DNA of 64,000 bases, from NCBI GenBank assembly GCA_965222105.1, contig CBDCTQ010000062.1:248001-312000 (forward strand), given 5' to 3'. The stretch comes from CALGLS01 sp965222105 (lineage in GTDB: Bacteria > Bacteroidota > Bacteroidia > Chitinophagales > Saprospiraceae). This document shows positions 44,138 to 53,200 of this stretch, one piece after another (positions within the stretch are counted from its first letter, which is position 1; each line of letters begins with the position of its first letter). The notes beneath the pieces are model-generated. The model was not told the origin of the DNA, did no database searches, and saw only the letters and a program-made list of their open reading frames with translations. Both the position numbers and the translations under genes were made by a program.

Positions 44138-44553
44138 AAGAGGTTCCCATAGAATTGGGTGAGAGGTTGGCAAAGCGATATGCGAAAGGATACAAGCTGT
44201 CAAGTATAAGTTTTGATCGCGGATTTTTTTCCGGGCCAGCGAAGAAGGCCTTGTCAAAAATATTTGATCAAGTGATAATGCCAAAGGCAGGGAAAAAATC
44301 AGCACTAGAACAGAAGGAGGAAACACAACCCGAATTTCAGTATAAAAAAAGAAAACACAGTACCATAGAGGCGAACATAAATGAATTGGAACATTGTGGA
44401 GCAGACAGGGTACCTGATAAGGGCCTTAAAGGTTTCAAACGATATGTGGCCATGAGCGTGTTGGGCTACAACATAAAGAGGCTGGGCAAAGTAGTGAAGT
44501 CGGAGAACTTGCTACCCACCATTGTGCCGTTGAACGGCAAGGCAGCAGCCTGA
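44138..44553 (+). pseudogene. ISNCY-type transposase, 3' part
   Basis: After the right target duplication, the frame continues the broken transposase: KEVPIELGERLAKRYAKGYK, then SSISFDRGFFSG (second catalytic Asp), and HSTIEANINELEHCGADRVP (catalytic Glu), ending VPLNGKAAA. It joins exactly to the 5' part at 41375-42461. No start codon of its own is needed. Confidence 0.85.
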
Positions 44554-44788
44554 TATGGGTTAATATTGTGACAAAGCAGTGGAGTGGTCTGCCCTGTAGT
44601 CCCGTAAATGTGTTGTTATGGGCTTAATCAGCCCCTATTTCCATCAAAGAACAAATTTGGACGTATAATTTTCGGAATCGTCCGGCTGAGTGCAGAGCGG
44701 ATATTGGCAAAAAGTGAAAAATGGGGCGTTTTCGGTCAGATACTAAGTAAGAAGGAATAATGCTGTCACTAATAACTAAGTTTTCGTG

Positions 44789-45789
44789 GTGCGACGTGAA
44801 AAGTCGCTTTATAATACTGTTAAACCATCGGAAGAACAACAATTTTACATAGCCTGTCCCGCAAGGCGGGAAGTTATTCAAAGGTGGATTTAACCTGATG
44901 TGCTACCATCAGTTTCCTACTTCGGGGTGCGTCACTAGTAATGGTGGGGTGCTAAGCCCGAAGAACAACAAAGCTCCTCCCGATTGATCTGGATCGGGAT
45001 AAGTGGCGACCGTGAGGTCAAAGCGAAAGCTGCTAGTCTTTTGCGGTAGGAGGAAGCGGAATGAATGGTATGCGTAATATATGTGAATCACCGTAAGCCT
45101 CGTTACTTAGGAACGGCGGAAAAGACTATATACGCCGTAGTCAAAAAGACGAGAGGTAGGGTCATGGAGTTCACGAACTCACCATGCGTAGTCCCTGTTT
45201 CTGACCCTTAGGAGTCAGAAAGGAAAATTCCTCCGGGGTAGAGGTGGACGCTAACCCACTCAGTATTAAAAGCGAAACACGGTAAGCCTGTATCGTTCTC
45301 CTTTTAAGGAGTAGGAAGGAAGTAATTCCCTACGATGGCGGTGCAGGTAAGGGATGCTGGAGAAAGCGAAGGCCTTGTTGTAATGATGAGGATAGGAGTT
45401 GAGATTGATCATTGGGGTAAAACAAAATCAATCAACATTACTCCCGGCGAAAGCCGAGCCGACTTCCGGCAGGTGCTCAATTACGAGAACGGTGTACGAA
45501 CGACTTTATCTGGGTCAGAGCAGTGGAAGTCAGGAGTTATTTCAACCCATGAATAGCTGACTGGCTGTGCCAACAGAATCATTAGTATAACCGGGGCAAA
45601 TGTAAGGTTGATGCTTTTTTAACCGGGCTGATGGTAGTCATTTTGACATCTATTATCGTAAAATCGAGTAGCTTACACTATTCGGTGCGGTGATCACAAC
45701 CGTTATGAGTGCTTGAGCAGATTACTGGGAAACTAGTTCGGTCTGTTCTGAGGGGGGAAAGGAGGGGCAACCCTCCCGACCTACCCGAC
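44789..45789 (+). ncRNA. Group II intron ribozyme without reverse transcriptase
   Basis: Begins GTGCGAC (44789-44795), which folds back as GTGCGAC..gtgaaaa..GTCGC, the normal 5' end of bacterial group II introns. Domain V can be placed at 45715-45748: exactly 34 nt, with AGC catalytic triad (positions 2-4), a GAAA tetraloop at 15-18 and a CG bulge at 25-26. Domain VI follows with a GGAGG/CCTCC stem, and the intron ends CCTACCCGAC near 45789. The remaining part has the alternating stem segments of domains I-IV. Only about 200 nt separate the core from domain V, so no maturase ORF fits. It may need a reverse transcriptase in trans. It lies 78 bp past the stop of the next gene. Confidence 0.85.
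45715..45748 (+). ncRNA. Domain V of the group II intron
   Basis: 34 nt in the canonical arrangement: lower helix G1-C34 to U8-G27, AGC at 2-4, a single U-U mismatch at 9-24, upper helix A10-U23 to G14-C19, GAAA loop, CG bulge at 25-26. Confidence 0.9.
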
Positions 45790-45867
45790 CGGTCAGCACA
45801 GCCTGTCCCGTGAATAAACCCAGCATGAAAACGCTGTCGTACCATACCCATCGGCAGGCAATAGAAC

Positions 45868-46767
45868 TCAACCACGACGTTTGCCTCGCTTCGGCCGTTT
45901 CTTCTTTTTCGGTTCCTTCTTTTTTATATTTAACAACTCGTTGAGGCCCAAAATAAAGCCCAGGTGCCAGGATGCAGGGGTATAATCCAATTGCTTGTCG
46001 CCAAATGGAGAGCTCATCCAGTTTCGGCTAACGAATCCTCTAAACTTTTCATTGCCAGCGCGAAAACGGATCGACGACTCTATAAAAGTATATGGATCAT
46101 AGACGTTGATGGCAGCAAGATCTTCCAGACTCTGCTCGGATATTCTGCCAAAGACCTTGCCGCTGGTATAATCGAGCCAAACGCCCCGAAGCGTATAGCT
46201 CAACCCCAGAAAGGAGCCCTGGTAATGAATCCCGCCTTGCAGGAAAAAACGCCGCCCTTCAATCGTGGTGAGGCCGCCGTTGAAATAGGATCTTCGGCTC
46301 TTGATCTGGCCATATCCCAGGTAAGCGTCAAAGGTAAGGCTATTGGGTAGGTCAACAGCGCCTTCGCCTTTTTTATGTGTTTTGGTCATAATGGTCTTGG
46401 TGAGGTAGGTACCTATTGCTCCTTCTACATCGTAGACGTTGAAGCGGCGGCTGAAGTCGTAAAAACTGCTTTGGTTCCCAAAATCCCGCTCTGCCCTGGT
46501 CATTCCAACCTGAAAATAGCTGATGGACAGGCCCAGATGTTCAATGGGGCTGTAACCGGCCTGCAGGTGAAAGTTCAGTTCGTCCGATTCGAGTACGCCG
46601 GCTCCGGCGCTGGCTTTCAGGTCGCCACTTTCTGAGAGTACCAACAAGTTCGGTTCAGGCGGCACATATAGAGAATGGGTGCAGGAAGAAATGGTAGCTG
46701 CTGTTAACAATAAAATTGCAAAACGATGTAGAGCAGCTATATTTAATGTAAAATTGGGAAGACTCAT
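45868..46767 (-). CDS. Outer-membrane-like lipoprotein with basic C-terminal tail
   Basis: 299 residues. The N-terminal signal (AALHRFAILLLTAATISSC) has a lipobox-like ISSC at Cys29. The body contains repeated amphipathic strands with an outer membrane barrel look: LNFHLQAGYSPIEHLGLSIS, FSRRFNVYDVEGAIGTYLTK, SLTFDAYLGYGQIKSRRSYF, FLQGGIHYQGSFLGLSYTLR. The last 25 residues are highly basic (IKKKEPKKKKRPKRGKRRG), odd for a barrel. I recognise no family. The group II intron ends 78 bp beyond its stop. Confidence 0.75.
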   Translation of the reverse strand: MSLPNFTLNIAALHRFAILLLTAATISSCTHSLYVPPEPNLLVLSESGDLKASAGAGVLESDELNFHLQAGYSPIEHLGLSISYFQVGMTRAERDFGNQSSFYDFSRRFNVYDVEGAIGTYLTKTIMTKTHKKGEGAVDLPNSLTFDAYLGYGQIKSRRSYFNGGLTTIEGRRFFLQGGIHYQGSFLGLSYTLRGVWLDYTSGKVFGRISEQSLEDLAAINVYDPYTFIESSIRFRAGNEKFRGFVSRNWMSSPFGDKQLDYTPASWHLGFILGLNELLNIKKKEPKKKKRPKRGKRRG

Positions 46768-46881
46768 AAGTTGAAAAGTTGATGGGTTGATTTTTCGCGT
46801 TTCCCGAAAGGGAGCAACTCTGTGCTTAAGTAAGGCTCAAAAATCCACTGCCGATTGGTTTTTCGAGCAAGCCTAAACCAA

Positions 46882-46919
46882 CATTGCCGGACAGTAAATC
46901 GGGTTGCTGTCCGGCAATG
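46882..46919 (-). terminator. Hairpin downstream of the cytochrome c peroxidase gene
   Basis: A 13-bp perfect stem (CATTGCCGGACAG at 46882-46894 with 46907-46919) and a 12-nt loop lie 26 bp beyond the stop at 46946. The T-tail is weak. Confidence 0.6.
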
Positions 46920-46945
46920 CAAAAGAAATGTTAGAATCAGACTAA

Positions 46946-48124
46946 TTATTTAAATGGATCGGAGTATTTCACATCGGCAGCCAATTTATCGTCGGTGAAG
47001 GTATGGAGGAATGCCAGCAGTGCCTCCCTGTCTTGTTGATCAAATTCCATGCGAACGGGCTGGCCGTCAACGAATGATTTTAACTGAAAGGAAAGGTTGG
47101 GATGATCCTGGACCCCGGTGCTGTAATGGTCGAGTACCTCTTCGAGGGTATTGAAACGGCCATCGTGCATGTAGGGCGCCGTAAGTGCAATGTTGCGAAG
47201 GGTAGGTACTTTGAAGACGCCATTTTCGTAGGTATTCCCTGAGAGATCACCGATACCCTTGTCATCGTATGCCTCGTCCAGTCCATTGTTGGCCTGAAAC
47301 TCGCCGGGCATTCCGTTGATGTTACCGTGGCAGGAGGCGCAGTTTTGCAGGAAGATGGCCCTACCCTCGTTTTCCAGGGTGGAGAGACCTTCCAGGTCAG
47401 AATTTTCGGCATTAGCCAGGGTGCCGTTTTTGTTGAAGTAGGTGGAGAGTGCTTCGTCGTACTTGGAGTCGAAACTACCGATGCTGTTGACGAATTCGCT
47501 GATGGCGTCCAATACATTTTCATCATTGGCAGTGCGCTTACCATAAGCTGCAATTAGCAGGGGTTCGTAGTAGGGTTGATCGTTGACGGCATCGACCACT
47601 TCGTGCATTTCCATATCCATTTCCAGGGGGTTGGCCAGGGTCTGGATGGATTGCTCCTGTACGGAAGCGGCGCGGTTGTCCCAAAAGAAAGGTACCAGCC
47701 CTATGGTGCGACTGCCGTAGTATTCGTTGAAACTAAATACGGAGCCCAATGCCAGCGAATTGCGGGAAGTTTCGCGGTTGGCCACGCCCAGACTAAGGGC
47801 CCGGTTGTCGGCAAAGCCCGCCCGCTGGTCGTGACAAGAGGCGCAGGAAACCGATCCGTCTTTCGACAATTTCTTATCGTAGAAAAGTACCCGCCCCAGG
47901 GTAGCCAGGTCTTTGTCGAACGGCAGCGAATTTCGGGTATAATAGCTCGGAAAGTTATTGACGTACGACATGGGCGTGGAGGGAATGTCGAGGTATTCGG
48001 ACATCATTTCGTACTCGCCGTTTTCGCCGTAGTAGTAGTATTGAATGTCGGCTCCTTCTTTGGTACAAGAGGAGAGTGCCAGGAAAAACAGTGCGGCCAG
48101 TAGTAGAGACAGTCTGGTTCTCAT
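46946..48124 (-). CDS. Di-heme cytochrome c peroxidase (MauG/CcpA family), lipoprotein
   Basis: 392 residues. A lipoprotein signal (LLLAALFFLALSSC, Cys20) precedes a di-heme peroxidase. The two CxxCH haem motifs are SCASCHDQRAGFAD (Cys94, Cys97, His98) and NCASCHGNINGMPG, with TLRNIALTAPYMHDGRFNTL near the end giving a distal haem ligand. It reduces hydrogen peroxide with electrons from cytochromes in the periplasm, anchored to a membrane. A minus-strand TAACTTTG (plus 48156-48163) could be its promoter -7 element. It is divergent from the T9SS-type paralogue at 48497. Confidence 0.92.
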   Translation of the reverse strand: MRTRLSLLLAALFFLALSSCTKEGADIQYYYYGENGEYEMMSEYLDIPSTPMSYVNNFPSYYTRNSLPFDKDLATLGRVLFYDKKLSKDGSVSCASCHDQRAGFADNRALSLGVANRETSRNSLALGSVFSFNEYYGSRTIGLVPFFWDNRAASVQEQSIQTLANPLEMDMEMHEVVDAVNDQPYYEPLLIAAYGKRTANDENVLDAISEFVNSIGSFDSKYDEALSTYFNKNGTLANAENSDLEGLSTLENEGRAIFLQNCASCHGNINGMPGEFQANNGLDEAYDDKGIGDLSGNTYENGVFKVPTLRNIALTAPYMHDGRFNTLEEVLDHYSTGVQDHPNLSFQLKSFVDGQPVRMEFDQQDREALLAFLHTFTDDKLAADVKYSDPFK

Positions 48125-48496
48125 GATATTAATTTTTGAATTTTTTGTTGTGACACAAAGTTAGGAAATATGGTTTGGTAAAGCTCAAAAAACCTTTATC
48201 AATTTGGGGGTTAAACGCATGTAAGGTAACAAAAATATATGAATTGTCCTTTTTAACAGGTTCGTTATTTATATAATACGGGTAAAATACCCATTTCGTT
48301 GGGTGAATTCCGATTTTATTACCCCATTTCCGTCATTTTTACGGTTCAAATATACGGCCGCATGTCAGCCCATTAGAATTAAAATCCGCTTTTCATACAT
48401 TTTTTTTTATTGAATATCAATTCTGGTTTGGCAATTTGATATATTATCCCTACTTTTAATGCTACTCTTAAATCTTAACTAAAACTCCCATCCGCT
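48125..48496. other. Regulatory gap between divergent cytochrome c peroxidase genes
   Basis: Contains a minus-strand TAACTTTG (48156-48163) for the left gene, TTG-N20-TACTTTTA (48428-48458) for the right gene, and a short AAAGCTCAAAAAA repeat head at 48180-48192, which may supply the left gene's -33 TTG. No gene is seen. Confidence 0.45.
48428..48458 (+). promoter_or_regulatory. Promoter candidate of the T9SS-type cytochrome c peroxidase
   Basis: TTG (48428-48430), a 20-nt spacer and TACTTTTA (48451-48458), one base off TAnnTTTG; the start codon is about 38 nt further. Confidence 0.5.
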
Positions 48497-49921
48497 ATGA
48501 AAAAAATTTACGTTTTCTCTGCCCTGCTCGTTCTTTTCTTACTTGGTACCGCCGCCAGCTACAAAGCCAGCATTACGACTTCGCCGCCTCCCCCACCCCC
48601 GACCGACTCGACTGTACTGATCCTGCCCGACGAACATTACGAATACCGGAATATTCCTTTCCCCGATCATGTATTGCTGCCCAATGGTTGGAGCGGTGGC
48701 TCTATTGACACTTCATTGGTCGACCAAATCACCAATGCCGGAGCCACACTGGGCCGCGTTTTGTTTTACGACAATATCCTATCCATCAATCAAGACCAAT
48801 CTTGTGGTTCTTGTCATTTGCAAGAGCGTTCCTTTGCCGACAGTGTCGCTTTTAGTGCAGGCTTTGAAGGGGAGTTGACCACCCGCAACACCCTCCATCT
48901 CAACGACCTGGGTTATTTTCCGGAGGATGGCAATGGCCTGTTTTGGGATCTGAGTTCGCCCACGCTTCAGGAGGCCGTGACTCTGCCCATCATCAATGAG
49001 GCGGAGCTGGGGCTGAGTTTATCCGAATTGGTCGACCGGTTGAACGCCACCGATTATTATCCACCCCTCTTTGAAGAGGCCTACGGATCGACCGAGGTCA
49101 CGGAAGAAAAACTCGCCAATGCGCTGACCCAGTTCATCGCTTCTATCCGCTCATTTGAATCGAAATTCGATGTGGGTGCTGCCGTTAATTTCCAAAATTT
49201 CACCCAAATTGAATCGCTGGGCCAGTCCTTATTTATCACAAATTGTGAGATATGCCATAGCCAGTCGGGACATTTTGGTATTGATGCATTTGAACTGATG
49301 CCTCCTTTTTTTCTGTTTAATAACAATGGCCTGGAAGAGGAATATACAGACCAGGGCATGGCAGAATGGAGTGGCGTCGAAGAACACGTGGGCGTATTTA
49401 AAGGTCCTTCCCTTAAAAATGTGGCGGTCACCGCTCCTTATATGCACGATGGCCGTTTTGAAACGCTGGAAGAAGTCGTTGATTTTTACAGTGATGATGT
49501 GTTTAATCACCCCAACTCGCTGTTTTCCTGGTTTATGCCTTTGCCTTCCTTTGAAGAATCGGAAAAGACCGCTATCGTCGCTTTCTTACAGACTCTGACC
49601 GACGATAACCTCCTGACCAATCCCATGTGGTCGGATCCTTTTGTGACGATCACCACCAGCACCGACGACATTCCCGCGCCGCTTCTTACTGCAAGAATAT
49701 ATCCCAATCCTATGGTCGATCATACCATGCTTTATTTGAATAATCCCGAGGCCCGGCAGATCGACCTCCGCCTTGCTACCACCGAGGGGAAATCGTTGCG
49801 ACAATGGACGTCTACCTCGGCTGAAATCCTAATTGAAAGAGACCAACTGGCCGCAGGAATCTATTTTCTGACCATCCAACTGGATGGAAAGGTGCGTAGT
49901 TTGCGGCTGGTGGTGCGTTGA
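48497..49921 (+). CDS. Di-heme cytochrome c peroxidase with T9SS sorting domain
   Basis: 474 residues. After a signal peptide (YVFSALLVLFLLGTAASYKA) and a Pro-rich stretch comes a di-heme peroxidase with SCGSCHLQERSFADS and NCEICHSQSGHFG as CxxCH motifs, and NVAVTAPYMHDGRFETLEEV near the end. The last about 80 residues are a T9SS domain (ARIYPNPMVDHTMLYLNNPE, AAGIYFLTIQ), so this copy is exported to the cell surface. That contrasts with the lipoprotein version divergently encoded at 46946. Both genes share regulatory space. Confidence 0.92.
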   Translation: MKKIYVFSALLVLFLLGTAASYKASITTSPPPPPPTDSTVLILPDEHYEYRNIPFPDHVLLPNGWSGGSIDTSLVDQITNAGATLGRVLFYDNILSINQDQSCGSCHLQERSFADSVAFSAGFEGELTTRNTLHLNDLGYFPEDGNGLFWDLSSPTLQEAVTLPIINEAELGLSLSELVDRLNATDYYPPLFEEAYGSTEVTEEKLANALTQFIASIRSFESKFDVGAAVNFQNFTQIESLGQSLFITNCEICHSQSGHFGIDAFELMPPFFLFNNNGLEEEYTDQGMAEWSGVEEHVGVFKGPSLKNVAVTAPYMHDGRFETLEEVVDFYSDDVFNHPNSLFSWFMPLPSFEESEKTAIVAFLQTLTDDNLLTNPMWSDPFVTITTSTDDIPAPLLTARIYPNPMVDHTMLYLNNPEARQIDLRLATTEGKSLRQWTSTSAEILIERDQLAAGIYFLTIQLDGKVRSLRLVVR

Positions 49922-49937
49922 AAACGACCAAAGGCCA

Positions 49938-50039
49938 AACTTTTCAGGCTTTTCCTTATCAAACTTTCCAGGTTATAAAAACCTGGAAAGTTTAAAGGGC
50001 CTGGAAAGTTTGAAAGAAAGTTTAAAACCTGAAAAGTTT
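49938..50039. repeat. Nested palindromes downstream of the peroxidase gene
   Basis: An inner perfect hairpin AAACTTTCCAGGTT-ATAAA-AACCTGGAAAGTTT (49961-49993) lies inside outer arms AAACTTTTCAGG (49938-49949) and CCTGAAAAGTTT (about 50028-50039). It may act as a terminator or be a dispersed repeat. Confidence 0.6.
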
Positions 50040-50233
50040 ACATTACCTTAGCACCAAATTACTTACCCAAACTGTACCTGCCATTATCCGGTTGTGGTGC
50101 CTACAGCAATCTGCCATTCTTTTTGACTACCCTGCCTACCGGCAGCAATTAATAATTATTAATCAATAATTAATTAATTATTTATTGACCCCATCATCAT
50201 CCCATTTTCTAAAAAATTTAAAACAACAAAACA

Positions 50234-53200
50234 ATGATGAACAAACTGTTTACCTGCTGCCTGGTACTGCTACTATTTCCTCTGGCAGATGTGATCGCCC
50301 AGGTCAACTACAATGCCCAAACGGTCAACCCGCCCTATACGGGTGTATTCCGGCCAGGTGTCAATACGGGTTTTTTCCCTCTCTGGTCCAATCAGGAATT
50401 GGGCGACATCATCGCCGGCAATCCTGCCAACGGCGTAAAAGGGGTCGGAGGTAAGGTCACCCGCCCGGTACTTGCGGAAAGCGTGCTGGAAATTTTCGGC
50501 TACGACCTACTGATCGACGATTTTGAATACTGGCAAAGCCTGGGCATGGGTGAGTTTACGGCCACCCTTACCGGACCGGTAGATTGGCACCGCGACCTCA
50601 CCGAATACTGCCCCGGCAACACCTCCGAACTTTTCAGAAACCTATACACCCCCATCTGGGACGGCGGTACCAACGGCACTCCCTACAACGACGAAAATTA
50701 CTTCGCCGCCTACGTTTACAAAACCGTAAGTATGTACAACCAGTACGTCCGCTTCTGGGAAATTTGGAACGAACCCGGCTTCGACTTTGCCGGCGTAGGC
50801 TGGCGCGAACCCGGAGACCCCGTCGGCAACTGGTGGGACAACGACCCCGAGCCCTGCGACTACATACTCCGCGCTCCCATCGAACACTACGTACGTACCC
50901 TGCGCATTGCCTACGAAGTGATCGAAACCATCGCCCCCGAAGATTTTGTGACCGTAGCCGGCTTCGGTTATCAGAGTTTTCTCGACGCCGTACTGCGAAA
51001 TACCGATAATCCCAATGGCGGCGGGGTGACTGCTGAATACCCACATGGCGGCGGGGCCTACATTGAAGTGCATGGCCTCCACTCCTACCCCCATTTTGAC
51101 GGAACGACCTTCCTCAACAATATTAACTTTTTCGAGCGTCATTCCGACCGGGCCGCCCAGGGGCTTTTGTATCGAAGAGATTTTTTCCAGGAAATTTACG
51201 ACGACTATGGCTACGACGGCAACACTTATCCCAAAAAGCACACCATCGCCACAGAGATGAACGTGCCCCGCGAATTTGCTGGCGGTGAAAACTTCTTCGC
51301 CACCACCCTCGGTCAGCGCAACTACATCATGAAGTCCTTCGTCACCGCCATCTTAAATGATGTGTATCAATTTCACATATTCGGATTGCAGGATCAGCCC
51401 GGTTCCGGTTCCGGCTTCGACAAGATGGGACTCTACGTCGATCTCGACAATACCAGCCCTTACAATCAGGTGAGAAACCCCGAAGCCACTGCCGTGAAAA
51501 CTACCTCCGATATGCTTTGGCAAACCACCTACGATGCCACCCGGACGGCGCAGATGAACCTGCCCTCCGGGGTGAAAGGATACGCCTTCCTTAGGTCGGA
51601 TGGCATCTACGTGTACATGTTGTGGGCGGAAACGACCATCGACCTTTCCGAGTTTGCGCAAGGCACTTACAGCTTTCCTGCCAGCTTTGGATATACCACC
51701 CTCGACCGGTATGAATGGGACTACAGCGACACCGGCATCATCACCTCCAATCCGGTCAACAACATTTCGCTCGACGCTACTCCCATCTTTTTGGTAGAAG
51801 AAACGGGAGGCGGCACCACCATTACGATGACCTGCCCCGACAACATCGTCGAGATCGTCGCTTCCGGAGCGGGTGGCGCTACCATCAACTGGAGCGATCC
51901 CTCCGCCTCTACCAACTGCAACAACGGATCGGTAAGCGTCAACCAAACCGGCGGCCCCGACAATGGCAGTTTCATACCGCTGGGCAATCATGTGATCACC
52001 TATACCGCCACCAATACCTGCAACCAACAAACCACCTGCTCATTCACCGTAACGGTATCAGAAGGGTCGGGCGGCAACTACTGCGCTGCCAAAGGTACAG
52101 CACCCTGGCAGGAATGGATAGCCGGTGTGGCTGTGGCCAATGTCGATAACCCTTCCGGGAAATGCGATACCGAGTGCGGCTACGGCGACTGGACCAGCCT
52201 CACTATTGAAGTCAGCGCAGGCCAAAGTTATAACACGACACTTACACCGGGCCTGAGTTGGTCGGGACATGATGCGGACCTCTACTGGCGCATCTGGATC
52301 GACTTCAATCAGGACGGCGACTGGACCGACGCCGGAGAAATGGTACTGGAAGAATACGGCGACAACCAGGTGGTCAATGCCAGCATCAGCATTCCAGGTT
52401 CTGCCTCCGAGGGCATCACCCGGATGCGCGTTTCCGCAAAAAAAGGAAGTTATGCCACTCCTTGTGAAACCTTTCAGGAAGGAGAAGTAGAAGATTATTC
52501 GGTCGACATAGGCGGTGGTACCGGCTGCAATGTGGGGGATCCGTGCAACGACAACGACCCCTGTACCACCAACGACCAATACGACGCCAACTGCAATTGT
52601 GCAGGCACCTTCCAGGACAGTGACGGCGATGGCGTCTGCGATGCCGAAGACCAATGCCCCGGCTTCGACGACAACATGGACGACAACAACAACGGCATTC
52701 CCGATGGTTGTGAAGGCGGAGGTGACTACTGTGCTGCTTCGGCCGATGCTCCCTGGCAGGAATGGATCGCCGGCGTGGCGGTAGCCAATGTCAACAACCC
52801 TTCCGGGAAATGCGACACGGAATGCGGCTACGGCGATTTTACCAACCTGACCGCTAACCTCGACGCCGACCAGTCATACAACATTACACTTACACCTGGC
52901 CTTAGCTGGTCGGGACATCCGGCAGACTTTTACTGGCGCGTATGGATCGATTTCAATCAGGACGGCGACTGGACCGACCCCGGCGAAATGGTACTCGAAA
53001 CCTATGGCAGCAACCAGGTAGTAAGCGAAAACATCGCCATTCCGGCCAACGCGATGGAAGGAGTCACGCGCATGCGCATCTCCGCCAAAAAAGGCGCTTA
53101 TGCCACCCCTTGTGAGAGCTTCCAAAACGGAGAGATTGAAGACTACGGCGTATTGATCACCGGAGGTGGCCCAGGTGGCACCTATTGTGCTTCTGCTGCC

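Noticed and set aside
41318..44743. GTCAGATAC direct repeats as firm ends of the ISNCY element
   Set aside because: No matching inverted ends were found, so the ends are not annotated as certain.
45335..45556. 73-residue frame in the group II intron
   Set aside because: It overlaps structured intron RNA and has no reverse transcriptase or maturase motifs.
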